The notes under the pieces are model-generated. The model worked only from the letters and a program-made list of their open reading frames with translations. It ran no database searches and was not told the DNA's origin. A stretch of DNA of 64,000 nucleotides, from NCBI RefSeq assembly GCF_022170785.1, contig NZ_CP081870.1:3274001-3338000 (forward strand), given 5' to 3'. Position numbers and translations under genes: made by a program. Every line of letters begins with the position of its first letter. Position 1 is the first letter of the stretch. Positions 44,201-55,019 of the stretch are shown in pieces. This stretch comes from Rossellomorea marisflavi. GTDB lineage: Bacteria > Bacillota > Bacilli > Bacillales > Bacillaceae_B.

Positions 44201-44584
44201 TTAGCCTTCGTTGATCATTTTATCGTATTCTTCAGATGTCATCAGTTTGTCCACTTCACCAGCGTCTGAAGGTTCCACAACAACCATCCATGCTTTCTCG
44301 TATGGAGATTCGTTGACGAATTCAGGGCTGTCAGACAGGTCTTCGTTCACTTCGACCACTTTTCCTGATACAGGAGCGTAAAGTTCAGAAACGGTCTTGA
44401 CCGATTCAACGCTTCCGAAAGGCTCGTTCGCTTTGACTTCATCGCCGACTTCCGGCAGCTCGACAAAGACGATGTCACCAAGTTCTGATTGTGCGAATGC
44501 TGTGATCCCGATTCGGACGTTGCCGCCTTCGGACTTTACCCATTCATGTTCTTCTGAATAACGCAGTTCTTTCGGTGTGCTCAT
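44201..44584 (-). CDS. gcvH: Glycine cleavage system H protein GcvH
   Basis: The 127-residue lipoyl-carrier protein has lipoylation site Lys63 in [15 protein letters not shown]. It shuttles the aminomethyl group in glycine cleavage, and in Bacillus it is also the first acceptor of octanoyl groups, which LipL later transfers to the dehydrogenase complexes. The lipA gene that sulfurates this octanoyl-GcvH is in the same window. Single gene between yusG and yusI. Confidence 0.97.
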   Translation of the reverse strand: MSTPKELRYSEEHEWVKSEGGNVRIGITAFAQSELGDIVFVELPEVGDEVKANEPFGSVESVKTVSELYAPVSGKVVEVNEDLSDSPEFVNESPYEKAWMVVVEPSDAGEVDKLMTSEEYDKMINEG

Positions 44585-44679
44585 CTTTATCCCTCCACAT
44601 GCTAGTTATACAAACTAATATTGACACATTCTTTAAGAGAAAAGCAAGGAAGTCTTGCACAAATATTCTGCTGCTTCCA

Positions 44680-45036
44680 TTACTTCCAAGTCTCTTCAAA
44701 CGTTTCTTCCTTGAAGCCCAAGGTTACCTTTTGACCATCGGTCGTGAGGGGGCGCTTGATCAGCATCCCATCTGAAGCCAGTAGTTCGAGGAGTTCATCT
44801 TCTGAGGCGGTATTGACCTTGTCTTTCAAGCCCAGTTCCCGGTATTTCATGCCGCTTGTATTGAAGAATTTTTTCAGGGGCAGTCCGCTTTTTTCATAAA
44901 GATCTTTCAGCGTCTCCTTGGACGGTGGCTCCTCGACAATATGTATTTCGTTGAAATCAACCTCTTCTTGTTCAAGCCATTTTTTCGCCTTGCGGCACGT
45001 CCCGCATTTAGGGTAGGAATAGAATGTGATTGCCAT
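44680..45036 (-). CDS. yusI: ArsC/Spx-family protein YusI
   Basis: The 118-residue protein of the Spx/ArsC fold has CGTC (Cys11, Cys14) in YPKCGTCRKAKKWL and a conserved RPLTTDG loop near residue 92 (Arg-Pro for arsenate-like or glutathione contacts). It lacks the C-terminal features of the Spx RNA polymerase-binding protein, so a reductase-like role is more likely. ATG 45036 with AAAGGTGG 8 bases upstream is chosen; promoter at 45074-45103. Confidence 0.9.
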   Translation of the reverse strand: MAITFYSYPKCGTCRKAKKWLEQEEVDFNEIHIVEEPPSKETLKDLYEKSGLPLKKFFNTSGMKYRELGLKDKVNTASEDELLELLASDGMLIKRPLTTDGQKVTLGFKEETFEETWK

Positions 45037-45073
45037 TGTTTTCACCACCTTTCATTTGAGTGCTTTCTTCATC

Positions 45074-45103
45074 ATTATATCCGTTTTTGTGCTTGGCGAA
45101 CAA
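45074..45103 (-). promoter_or_regulatory. Sigma-A promoter of yusI
   Basis: On the minus strand TTGTTC, 18 bases and TATAAT. Confidence 0.6.
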
Positions 45104-45298
45104 TACCGGCTGTCGATTGTTGTAGAGAATGATTTGACGCTGTCGTATGTTCCATTAAAAAAGCCCAATCTGCTGCTATGCGCAACCTCCAGGAATCACA
45201 TAGGCGGAAAGAGGGCGATCGGTAAGCAGGATCTGCATGAATCAACATTCTGTTCTGCATATCGGGACTCCTATAGAGCTCCCACTCTTATGCTTCCA

Positions 45299-45330
45299 TT
45301 AAAAAGGGGCTGCATGCAGGCAGCCCCTTT
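45299..45330 (-). terminator. Terminator of the fadN-fadA-fadE operon
   Basis: AAGGGGCTGC and its complement (10 bp, 6-base loop), TTTTTAA on the minus strand. Confidence 0.9.
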
Positions 45331-45334
45331 CTTC

Positions 45335-47119
45335 TTACACGATATATTTTTCAGCGTCGATCAGTTTCACGGATGCATCGCGTTTGAGGGCGATGACGTT
45401 GACCGGTGTATGGCGGGTGAATTTTTTCAGGGCCGACAGCATGATGCGGAGCGTGTCACCTGATTCCGTAGCCACCAATGTTTCTTTGGCATGCTGCTCG
45501 ATTTTGTTGAAAGCTTCCTGACAGAAGATCTGAGTATAGAGGAGCTTCTGCTTAGCTTTCTCCAAACCAGTCGTTTCGATCGCTTTTTCGGACCTCAATA
45601 CAACGGATTCCATTGCATATGCTTCTGAGACGATATCAGCGATATTCACAAGGACTTCCTGCTCTTTCTCAAGGGCCTTACCGAATTTTTGCGCGGCAAG
45701 TCCTGCAAGCATCAAGCCGATTTTCTTTGCATTGCGCACCAGGTACTTTTCCTGTGCAAGAGGCTCGTCGCCCACTTCTTCAGGCATAAGCATCATCAGT
45801 TCTTCCTGCAGGGCCTGTGCTTTTTGCAGCAGTGGAAGTTCGCCTTTCATGGCTTTTCGCAAATAGGTGCCAGGTACAAGGAGACGATTGATTTCGTTTG
45901 TGCCTTCGAAAATCCGGTTGATACGGGAATCCCTGTAGAGGCGCTCAATTTCATATTCCTGCATGAATCCGTAACCACCGTGAAGCTGTACGCCTTCATC
46001 CACGATATAGTCCAGCACTTCCGTACCGAAGAATTTATTGAGTGAGCATTCGATGGCATACTCAGCAATGGATTTAGCCACTTCCGCCCCGTTTTTCACT
46101 TCTTCATCAGAGAGCTTGCTCATCCTATCCTCAAAGAGACCGACCGTACGATAGACGGAGCTTTCTGCGGCATATAGCTTGGATGCCATGGTTGAGAGTT
46201 TTTCTTTTGTCAGGTTGAAAGAAGAGATCGGCGTCTTGAACTGCTGACGCTGATTCGTATAGGCTACCGTTACTTCCAATGCTCGCTTGCTTGCCCCGAC
46301 TGCCCCTACCCCGAGCTTATAACGGCCGATGTTGAGGATGTTGAATGCGATGATATGCCCCTTTCCGGCTTGACCGAGGAGGTTTTCAACCGGTACTTCT
46401 GCATCTTCAAGGATCAGCGTACGTGTGGATGAACTCTTGATTCCCATCTTCTTCTCTTCAGGACCCGTCGATACCCCAGGGAATTCTTTTTCTACGATAA
46501 AAGCGGAGAAATGCTCACCATCGATCTTTGCGTATACGATGAAGACATCGGCGAATGCGGAGTTAGTGATCCACTGTTTCTCACCATTCAATACGTAATG
46601 GGTCCCTGCTTCGTTCAATTTGGCAGTCGTTTTTGCCCCCAATGCATCAGATCCTGATCCCGGTTCTGTCAAAGCGTACGCCGCAAGCTTTTCTCCTGTG
46701 GAAAGAGGCGGCAGATACTTTGTTTTCTGATCTTCATTCCCGAAGAGGACGATTGGAAGGGAACCAATCCCCACGTGAGCACCGTGTGAAATCGAGAATC
46801 CTCCTGCTCTCGACATACGCTCAGCAATCAATGCTGAACTTACTTTATCGAGCCCGAGCCCACCGTATTCCTCCGGCACGTCTGCACCGAGAAGTCCCAG
46901 CTCACCCGCTTCTTTCAACAGGCGCACGGAGTGATCGAACTCGTGATTTTCAAGATTATCGATGACAGGAACTACTTCGTTCAGTACGTAATCTTCCGTC
47001 GTCTTGGCGATCATTTTGTGCTCATCACTATAGTCTTCAGGCGTGAACACCTGCTCATACGTTACATCTTCAATCAGGAAGCTTCCACCTTTGATCAATT
47101 TATCTGTTTGATTTGCCAT
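45335..47119 (-). CDS. fadE: Acyl-CoA dehydrogenase FadE
   Basis: The 594-residue FAD enzyme makes the first oxidation step of fatty-acid beta-oxidation. The acyl-CoA dehydrogenase core (about 30-400) has [30 protein letters not shown] and [32 protein letters not shown], the last near the flavin and catalytic-Glu region. A long C-terminal extension (about 430-594) is typical of the Bacillus FadE type. ATG 47119 with GGAGGAG 6 bases upstream is chosen. It is the last gene of the operon. Confidence 0.96.
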   Translation of the reverse strand: MANQTDKLIKGGSFLIEDVTYEQVFTPEDYSDEHKMIAKTTEDYVLNEVVPVIDNLENHEFDHSVRLLKEAGELGLLGADVPEEYGGLGLDKVSSALIAERMSRAGGFSISHGAHVGIGSLPIVLFGNEDQKTKYLPPLSTGEKLAAYALTEPGSGSDALGAKTTAKLNEAGTHYVLNGEKQWITNSAFADVFIVYAKIDGEHFSAFIVEKEFPGVSTGPEEKKMGIKSSSTRTLILEDAEVPVENLLGQAGKGHIIAFNILNIGRYKLGVGAVGASKRALEVTVAYTNQRQQFKTPISSFNLTKEKLSTMASKLYAAESSVYRTVGLFEDRMSKLSDEEVKNGAEVAKSIAEYAIECSLNKFFGTEVLDYIVDEGVQLHGGYGFMQEYEIERLYRDSRINRIFEGTNEINRLLVPGTYLRKAMKGELPLLQKAQALQEELMMLMPEEVGDEPLAQEKYLVRNAKKIGLMLAGLAAQKFGKALEKEQEVLVNIADIVSEAYAMESVVLRSEKAIETTGLEKAKQKLLYTQIFCQEAFNKIEQHAKETLVATESGDTLRIMLSALKKFTRHTPVNVIALKRDASVKLIDAEKYIV

Positions 47120-47177
47120 TTTGGTCTCCTCCAATTTCTATGGTTTCATACGTTTATTCATCCATTAGTGTTGGAAA

Positions 47178-48356
47178 TCAGCCGATCAGTTCAAAGACTC
47201 CTGCTGCGCCCATTCCACCACCGATACACATCGTGACGATCCCAAACTGTTCATTGCGCCTCTTCATCTCGTGCATCAAGGAGAGGGTGAGTTTCGATCC
47301 TGTACATCCAAGGGGATGACCCAGGGCAATGGCCCCTCCGTTCACGTTCACCTTCTCTTCGTCCAAACCAAGATGACGGATCACTTGGAGGGATTGGGAT
47401 GCGAATGCTTCATTCAGTTCGAACAGGCCGATATCCGAGAGCTCTAGCCCTGCCATCTTGAGGGCCTTCGGAATCGCTTCAACAGGACCGATCCCCATGA
47501 TTTCAGGTGGAACACCCGCTACGGCAAAGCTTCTGAATCTCACCAAAGGCTGGAGTCCGAGAGAGCCTGCCTTTTCGCGATCCATGACCATGACCGCAGC
47601 TGCCCCGTCACTCGTTTGGGATGAGTTCCCGGCCGTGACCGATCCCCTTACGTTGAATGCCGGACGAAGTTTAGCCAGTACGTCGGTGCTCGTTCCTTCC
47701 CGAACCCCCTCATCTGTAGCGAATGAGAATGATTTTTCCACCAGTTTGTTGGCATCTGAGACGGAGCGTTTCACAACATCGACCGGTACGATCTCGTCGG
47801 TGAACTTTCCTTCTGCGATGGCCCTGGCTGCTTTTTGGTGGCTTCTAACCGCAAAGGCGTCTTGATCTTCACGTGATATACCGAATTTCCGGGCCACCTC
47901 TTCAGCCGTGTGGCCCATGCTCATATAGTACTCAGGTGCTGTTTCAGCCAAGGTTGGATTCGGTCGTGCCACATGCCCCATCATCGGGACCATGCTCATG
48001 CTTTCTGCACCGCCGGCGATGGCTGTGTCTGAATGGCCCAGCATGATTTTCTCCGCTGCATAGGCAATGGATTGCAAACCGGAAGAACAATAGCGGTTGA
48101 TGGTAATGGCTGGAACCGTATCTGGAAGACCCGCAAGGCCACCGATGTTACGGGCCATATTCAATCCCTGTTCTGCTTCCGGCATGGCACAGCCGATGAT
48201 GAGATCATCGATGTTCCCTTCATAACCGCCTGCGCGTTTCAACGTTTCTTTGACGACCAGTGCTCCAAGATCGTCCGGTCTCACCCCGGCAAGCGAACCT
48301 TTCCTTGATTTCCCCACCGGTGTACGAGCACCGGCGACAATGACTGCTTCACGCAT
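47178..48356 (-). CDS. fadA: Acetyl-CoA acyltransferase (3-ketoacyl-CoA thiolase) FadA
   Basis: The 392-residue thiolase cuts 3-ketoacyl-CoA with CoA. Nucleophile Cys90 is in [22 protein letters not shown] near residue 350 gives the catalytic His, and CIGGGMG near 380 the second Cys. The gene is 23 bases after fadN and 58 before fadE, in one operon. Confidence 0.97.
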   Translation of the reverse strand: MREAVIVAGARTPVGKSRKGSLAGVRPDDLGALVVKETLKRAGGYEGNIDDLIIGCAMPEAEQGLNMARNIGGLAGLPDTVPAITINRYCSSGLQSIAYAAEKIMLGHSDTAIAGGAESMSMVPMMGHVARPNPTLAETAPEYYMSMGHTAEEVARKFGISREDQDAFAVRSHQKAARAIAEGKFTDEIVPVDVVKRSVSDANKLVEKSFSFATDEGVREGTSTDVLAKLRPAFNVRGSVTAGNSSQTSDGAAAVMVMDREKAGSLGLQPLVRFRSFAVAGVPPEIMGIGPVEAIPKALKMAGLELSDIGLFELNEAFASQSLQVIRHLGLDEEKVNVNGGAIALGHPLGCTGSKLTLSLMHEMKRRNEQFGIVTMCIGGGMGAAGVFELIG

Positions 48357-48379
48357 GATGATTCCCCCGCTTCCTTCGA

Positions 48380-50764
<2,385 letters not shown>

Positions 50765-50789
50765 TCTATTTTCCCCCTTTGAAGGTTTT

Positions 50790-50807
50790 TGAATGAATAC
50801 TCATTCA
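50790..50807. promoter_or_regulatory. FadR operator
   Basis: TGAATGAATACTCATTCA is a perfect palindrome with 7-bp arms and fits the B. subtilis FadR consensus TGAATGAMTANTCATTCA. It lies between the fadN promoter and start codon, so FadR would block elongation or open complex until long-chain acyl-CoA releases it. Confidence 0.9.
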
Positions 50808-50851
50808 TTTTATGTCGAAAAAAAAGACCCGAATGAGTTTCTGCTACCTAT

Positions 50852-50880
50852 AATATATACGAAAATCAAAACTATCGCAA
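50852..50880 (-). promoter_or_regulatory. Sigma-A promoter of fadNAE
   Basis: On the minus strand TTGCGA, 17 bases and TATATT; the start would be about 40 bases before the FadR box. Confidence 0.7.
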
Positions 50881-50966
50881 TATTTAAACGTTTAAAAATT
50901 CTATTTTTTGTTACCGGTACATCTCCTTCTCCTTCTGCGGACACCCTAAGGGTGGAGGTGAGAAAC

Positions 50967-51098
50967 GTGGCCAAACATAAGAAGAATCCATCAAAAGGCG
51001 GAGTCAGTGCAGCCAGCATCAAAGGGGATGCCGGTCCGGGCACTGAACCTAGTGGCAAGCGCAACAGTCAGAACAATCAATTCAAAAAACAACCGTGA
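50967..51098 (+). CDS. yuzL: YuzL family small protein
   Basis: The 43-residue basic protein MAKHKKNPSKGGVSAASIKGD... with PGTEPSG near the middle and an NNQFKK end matches B. subtilis YuzL, which lies between fadN and fadM there too. The composition (Lys, Ser, Gly, Asn) recalls small acid-soluble or minor spore proteins, but the function is not known. The start is GTG with GGTGGAGGTG upstream. A hairpin follows. Confidence 0.88.
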   Translation: MAKHKKNPSKGGVSAASIKGDAGPGTEPSGKRNSQNNQFKKQP

Positions 51099-51103
51099 TG
51101 AGG

Positions 51104-51135
51104 TAGGCGTTTCCTAGGGGGAACGCCTGTTTACG
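51104..51135 (+). terminator. Terminator of yuzL
   Basis: AGGCGTTTCC and GGGGAACGCCT pair with a 3-4 base loop; the following T stretch is short. It may also serve the convergent GNAT gene. Confidence 0.65.
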
Positions 51136-51628
51136 TAAGCTTTTTACCCATAATGAAATATTCCTCCGGTACATGGGGGAAGAATCCTTCCTTTATGACC
51201 ACCCATCCTTTTCTTTCATAAAATCGAATCGCTCCTGTATTTTCCTTCCTGACAGTCAGAAGTGCCTTTTCTTCCCTTCTTCCTTTAAAGAGGTTATCCA
51301 TGAGTTTCCCTGCAATTCCTTTTCCTCTATGTTCAGGAGCCACGCCCAGTTCCACAAGTTCCATGGCGTTCCTTATCCATTGTGTTTCAGGTAACAGATG
51401 CCGGGCGAGTAGATCGTGGTAATACTGGCCTTTGAGCGAGGTGTACCCATATATATAGCCGATGACTGTCCCTTGTTCCACTGCAAGATACCCTTCATGC
51501 CCCGGGTATTTGGCATGCTTTCTGAACTGGATCTCCATCGGTATGCGATCCACGTTAAAAAGCCTGCTGTACAATCTGACCATCCTTGAAAAATAAGGAC
51601 TGCGGATATCCATCGGAATAAGCTCCAT
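51131..51628 (-). CDS. GNAT family N-acetyltransferase
   Basis: The 165-residue protein has the acetyl-CoA site in ELGVAPEHRGKGIAGKLMDNLF (motif A, R/Q-x-x-G-x-G/A at about residues 110-115) and the ENTGAIRFYERKGW end typical of motif B. The substrate is unknown. ATG 51628 with GGAGGGG 5-6 bases upstream is chosen over the codon at 51649. In B. subtilis, as I recall, yuzL and fadM are adjacent here, so this looks like an insertion. Confidence 0.88.
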   Translation of the reverse strand: MELIPMDIRSPYFSRMVRLYSRLFNVDRIPMEIQFRKHAKYPGHEGYLAVEQGTVIGYIYGYTSLKGQYYHDLLARHLLPETQWIRNAMELVELGVAPEHRGKGIAGKLMDNLFKGRREEKALLTVRKENTGAIRFYERKGWVVIKEGFFPHVPEEYFIMGKKLT

Positions 51629-51651
51629 ATCACCCCTCCATTCTTTCAATC

Positions 51652-51676
51652 AAAAAGACCCCATTTAGGGGTCCCT
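51652..51676 (-). terminator. Terminator of fadM
   Basis: GACCCC-TAAAT-GGGGTC followed by TTTTT on the minus strand. Confidence 0.8.
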
Positions 51677-51683
51677 GCCATTC

Positions 51684-52601
51684 TTATTTCTTCATGACCC
51701 CTTTTAGAACAAACGCCACGTTTGCCGGCCTTTCAGCGAGCCTCCTCATGAAGTATCCGTACCAGTCGGTGCCATACGGAACATAGACGCGCATCTTGTA
51801 TCCTTCCTTCACGAGTTCATGTTGACGCTCCACCCTGATCCCGAACAGCATCTGGAATTCAAATTGGTCGTAAGGAATGTTATATTCCTCGACGAGCTGT
51901 TTCGTGTATTCGATCATGGCATCATCATGAGTCGCGATGGCGGTGTAATTACCGTTCAGGAGGTGGGTCTTGATGATGCGCTTGAAGCTCTCGTCCACGT
52001 CCTTTTTGTCTGGGAACGCCACTTCGGGTGATTCTTTATATGCTCCCTTCACCAAGCGCAGATTGGGTGAGTAGTGATTAAGATCGTCGATATCCTTTTC
52101 CGTTCTATATAGATAGGCTTGAATGACCGTACCGATGTTGTCATATTCGGATTTGAGCCTCTTGAAAATATCGATGGTCTGGCCGCATCGTCCATAATCC
52201 TCCATATCGATGGTAACGAATACATTTTGCCTTGTAGCCTCATCGAGGATCATCCTCATGTTCTTCATGACCACTTCCTCTGAGATATCCAGTCCCATGG
52301 ATGTCATCTTCAATGATAACTGTGAGTTCAGATGCTCTTTCCCAATGGCGCGGATGGCCTCAACACATTCCTTCGCCATGGCATTCGCCTCTTCTTCATT
52401 ATCCACAAATTCACCAAGGTAATCGATGGTGACGGCAAGATTCTGTTTGTTGAGTTCCCGTATGACTGCTGTTGCCTGGACGATCGAAGACCCTGCCACG
52501 AAACGTGCAGCGCCGAATCGCAAACCGTACTTCTTGGCAAGCTTCGTCATTGATTTATTTTTTGAAAGGAATAAAAAGAAATTACGCATTGCCTGTTCCA
52601 T
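51684..52601 (-). CDS. fadM: Proline dehydrogenase FadM/YusM
   Basis: The 305-residue FAD-dependent proline dehydrogenase (TIM barrel) oxidises proline to pyrroline-5-carboxylate and gives electrons to the respiratory chain. Typical blocks: VTIDMEDYGRCGQTIDIFK near residue 130, LRLVKGAYKE near 190, ATHDDAMIEY near 230, EFQMLFGIR near 255 and VYVPYGTDWYGYFMRRLAERPAN near 280. ATG 52601 with AGGGGG about 9 bases upstream is chosen. A cre-like site precedes it. Confidence 0.92.
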   Translation of the reverse strand: MEQAMRNFFLFLSKNKSMTKLAKKYGLRFGAARFVAGSSIVQATAVIRELNKQNLAVTIDYLGEFVDNEEEANAMAKECVEAIRAIGKEHLNSQLSLKMTSMGLDISEEVVMKNMRMILDEATRQNVFVTIDMEDYGRCGQTIDIFKRLKSEYDNIGTVIQAYLYRTEKDIDDLNHYSPNLRLVKGAYKESPEVAFPDKKDVDESFKRIIKTHLLNGNYTAIATHDDAMIEYTKQLVEEYNIPYDQFEFQMLFGIRVERQHELVKEGYKMRVYVPYGTDWYGYFMRRLAERPANVAFVLKGVMKK

Positions 52602-52637
52602 GTTGTTATGCCCCCTGTAGAACAATTATCTTTATTC

Positions 52638-52651
52638 GGAAAACGTTTTCT
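52638..52651. promoter_or_regulatory. cre-like site upstream of fadM
   Basis: GGAAAACGTTTTCT fits the CcpA consensus TGWAANCGNTNWCA at 12 of 14 positions and is itself palindromic. It is 37-50 bases before the start codon, which fits carbon catabolite repression of proline use. Confidence 0.5.
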
Positions 52652-52830
52652 TTAGTGCCAAAAAATAAAATGTTCAAACAATTATCATATTTACCAACAT
52701 TCTATCACCTTTTGTCGAGTTTGAATATAGTGTTTGATTACTTTATCAGGAGAACGTTCCGACTGAATACTTGATTGTGGGTGAGGCACAATAATACATG
52801 TTCGCCCATTAAGAAAAGGAGGGACCTATT

Positions 52831-53088
52831 TTGGAACAACAACCAATGAATATTTCCCAAGGTACCGTCTATCAACAACCGCCGCAAGTGATCACAACAA
52901 AGGATTCCCTTTATATAAACGATATGCTGGCATGGAACCTCAATGCCATGAAAAAATGTCATTTTGCCGCTGCCCATTCACAAGACCCATCCATCCGCTC
53001 CATGCTCGATCGGTGCGGTCAGATGCATCAGCGACATTACGAACAATTGATGAGTCATCTTCAGAAGCATACGATGCAACAATCATAA
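52831..53088 (+). CDS. yusN: CotF-like spore coat protein (YusN-like)
   Basis: The 85-residue protein has a polar N-terminus rich in Gln/Pro (about 1-25) and a helical CotF-type part (SLYINDMLAWNLNAMKKCHFAAAHSQDPSIRSMLDRCGQMHQRHYEQL). Expected in the spore coat. The start is TTG with AAGGAGGG upstream; an in-frame ATG at 52846 is the alternative. The next gene, also CotF-like, starts 12 bases later with its own AAGGAGG. Confidence 0.8.
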   Translation: MEQQPMNISQGTVYQQPPQVITTKDSLYINDMLAWNLNAMKKCHFAAAHSQDPSIRSMLDRCGQMHQRHYEQLMSHLQKHTMQQS

Positions 53089-53100
53089 GGAGGAATTCAC

Positions 53101-53439
53101 ATGGATCAGTCCAAGATTCAAAATCCCAAGACCCAAGTACCCGACACACCACAGATGAATGATCGGGACTTCATGACCGACATCTTGTCACTGGAAAAGC
53201 ATATGACTGCATCTTACGGGACCGCATTGAACGAAGCGAGCCATGACGGATTGTACCAGGATATCCTCTCCGTCTTCACGGAAACCCAGAATGCCCAGCG
53301 GGAGCTCTACAATGAGATGTTCCGGAAAGGCTGGTATTCACTCGAAGCAGCGGACAGCCAAACACTGCAGCAGTCCCTCATGCAGCACCAGCAAACCGCA
53401 TCCCAGTTCCCTTATAAGGAGAATGGGCCCATTCAATAA
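53101..53439 (+). CDS. CotF-like spore coat protein
   Basis: The 112-residue protein has a disordered N-terminus and two helices (FMTDILSLEKHMTASYGTALNEAS; LYQDILSVFTETQNAQRELYNEMFRKGWYSLE) that form the ferritin-like CotF fold, plus a Gln-rich tail. It pairs with the preceding gene in one operon. AAGGAGGAATTCAC gives a clear start. Confidence 0.85.
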   Translation: MDQSKIQNPKTQVPDTPQMNDRDFMTDILSLEKHMTASYGTALNEASHDGLYQDILSVFTETQNAQRELYNEMFRKGWYSLEAADSQTLQQSLMQHQQTASQFPYKENGPIQ

Positions 53440-53445
53440 TTCCAC

Positions 53446-53482
53446 AAGCAGACAGGCGAACATTCCTGTCTGCTTTTTTCTT
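53446..53482 (+). terminator. Terminator of the CotF-like pair
   Basis: AAGCAGACAGG and CCTGTCTGCTT (11 bp, 8-base loop) followed by six T. Confidence 0.9.
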
Positions 53483-53537
53483 TCTCAGGCTGCTCATCAT
53501 GGTATGATGATTAAAAAGATGATAGGAGAGGATATAA

Positions 53538-53846
53538 ATGGGTAAAATTGAAATTTCAAGAGAATCACAATTCATGAACAAAATGCGCAGTTATGACATC
53601 TATGTGGATGGGGAAAAAACGGGGGAAATCAAAAATGGTGGGAAAGAAGAGATATCTGTCACGCCAGGCGAACATGTCATACAGTTGCAGATCGACTGGT
53701 GCAAGAGTAAGAAAATTCCCTTCCGTATATCTGAAGGAGAATCTCTTTCCTTCCAGTGTGGAAGCAGGCTGAAGGGATGGAGAGTATTGAAAGCTTCTTC
53801 AAGCATGGATAAAGAAGATGTTTTTGTTTATCTGGATCAAGTGTAA
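53538..53846 (+). CDS. Small beta-rich protein of unknown function
   Basis: The 102-residue protein has alternating strand patterns (YDIYVDGEKTGEIKNGGKEEISVTPGEHVIQLQIDWCKSKKI) like a PEGA-type or carboxypeptidase-regulatory-like beta sandwich, with no signal peptide. I recognise no named family. TAGGAGAGG precedes the ATG. The tandem repeat array starts about 150 bases after the stop; no terminator is seen between. Confidence 0.75.
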   Translation: MGKIEISRESQFMNKMRSYDIYVDGEKTGEIKNGGKEEISVTPGEHVIQLQIDWCKSKKIPFRISEGESLSFQCGSRLKGWRVLKASSSMDKEDVFVYLDQV

Positions 53847-53996
53847 GCACGGGGGCGTTTCTATACGTACTGAGAATCCATTTATGAATACTAGCATAAG
53901 GCATCGTTTATCAATGCTTTCAGATAGGAAGCTTCAAAACAAGTACGCTGGTGAAGCGGAGAGTGAGATAAGGTATATGGATGAGACAGGGTCCGT

Positions 53997-54191
53997 TCCG
54001 TTCCGCTGCGGCCACCCGCTTTCCATGGGGCGTGCGGTGAGCCGCTTCGGCAAGCCTGCAGGGTCTCACCCTGCCCGCTTTTCCCATAGGAGTCGGGTGG
54101 CCTCCGCTTCACTGCACTGTGTGCATTTGGATTGGTTTTCGTTATCTGGTAATCCTCTTTTTCATTAGGTATGGACGGAGAAGGGCTTTCT
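53997..54191. repeat. Structured tandem repeat, unit 1
   Basis: About 195 bp. An outer stem pairs GCGGCCACCCG (from 54008) with CGGGTGGCC (54094-54102) and ATGGG with CCCAT. Inside are a GCCG-CTT-CGGC hairpin (54041-54051) and an AGGGT-CTC-ACCCT hairpin (54060-54072). A linker TGTGCAT...GGTAATCCTCTTTTTCATTAGG ends the unit. It resembles an intergenic repeat that I know from many Bacillaceae genomes. Confidence 0.85.
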
Positions 54192-54390
54192 CTTCCGCTG
54201 GGGTCGCCTGACTTACATGGGACTGCGGTGAGCCACTTGGGCAAGCGAGCTGGATTTTCATTCAGCCCGCTTTTTCCATAGGAGTTGGGTGGCCTTCGCT
54301 GCTCTCCACTGTGTGCATCTGGATTGGTGTTCGGTATCTGGTAATCCTCTTTTTCATTAGGTATGGGTATGGATGGGAGAAGGGCTTTCT
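54192..54390. repeat. Structured tandem repeat, unit 2
   Basis: Starts TCTTCCGCTGGGGTCGCCTGACTT; the second inner hairpin is changed to GCTG...CAGC with loop TTTTCATT. The linker is the same as in unit 1 but has an extra GTATGG. The offset to unit 1 at the GCGGTGAG mark is 191 bases. Confidence 0.85.
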
Positions 54391-54582
54391 CTTCCGCTGG
54401 GGTCGACTGACTTACATGGGACTGCGGTGAGCTGCTTCGGTAAGCGAGCAGGATTTTCATTCAGCCCGCTTTTCCCATAGGAGTCGGGTGGCCTTCGCTT
54501 CACTGCACTGTGTGCATCTGGATTGATTTTCGTTATCTGGTAATCCTCTTTTTCATTAGGTATGGATGGAAGACGGGCTTTC
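54391..54582. repeat. Structured tandem repeat, unit 3
   Basis: Nearly the same as unit 2 (GGGGTCGACTGACTTACATGG start), offset 199 bases. Both inner hairpins and the outer arm are kept. Confidence 0.85.
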
Positions 54583-54715
54583 TTTTCCGCTCGGGTCGCC
54601 TTACTTACATGGACTTGGGTGAGCCGCTTCGGCAAGCGAGCTGGCTTTTCATTCAGCCCGCTTTTCCCTATGTTTATCGGGTAACCTCCGTTGCACTGTC
54701 TGCATCTGGAGGAAT
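54583..54715. repeat. Structured tandem repeat, unit 4 (partial, degenerate)
   Basis: Offset 192 bases. It has GTGAGCCGCTTCGGCAAGCGAGC and the GCTG...CAGC hairpin, but the 3' arm is decayed (CTATGTTTATCGGGTAACC) and the linker is lost after GTCTGCATCTGG. Confidence 0.8.
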
Positions 54716-55019
54716 AATTGCTTTCTGGTATTCCACCTTTTCACACATATACCACCCCTATTAACATCACAGAGCTTACATCGCTCCTTCTTGCTTTTTT
54801 TGAGTTTCACTCAAGAAATGGCCTATTCATTTAGGATTTGGTCGATTATTTTGCACACTCACTATCCACGCCCTTTTATCAGGGCGTTTTTTTAATAGAG
54901 GGGACTGGCCGATTGGTAAAGAGCGATAATCAGAAGTCTACTCTTCTAAATTCCACAGAAATAGTCCGAACCCTTCTCTATCATTTTCATACACTATTAC
55001 TAGAAACGGAGGTGATTAC
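54716..55019. other. Intergenic region before the 55.0 kb gene
   Basis: AT-rich, no gene seen. It contains a terminator-like hairpin (54867-54894) and, further down, GGAGGTGATTAC, the ribosome binding site of the next gene. Promoter not identified. Confidence 0.5.
54867..54894 (+). terminator. Terminator-like hairpin
   Basis: ACGCCCT and AGGGCGT with a 6-base loop, then seven T. No gene ends just upstream, so it may stop transcription that crosses the repeat array, or belong to the leader of the gene at 55020. Confidence 0.7.

Noticed and set aside
45104-45298. Possible gene or RNA in the gap between yusI and fadE
   Set aside because: Only the yusI promoter region and short TTCCATTAAAAA direct repeats were seen; no frame or fold stands out.
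53891-54635. Two minus-strand open frames of 92 and 189 codons
   Set aside because: They lie wholly in the structured tandem repeats, translate the repeat units again and again, and have no ribosome binding sites.
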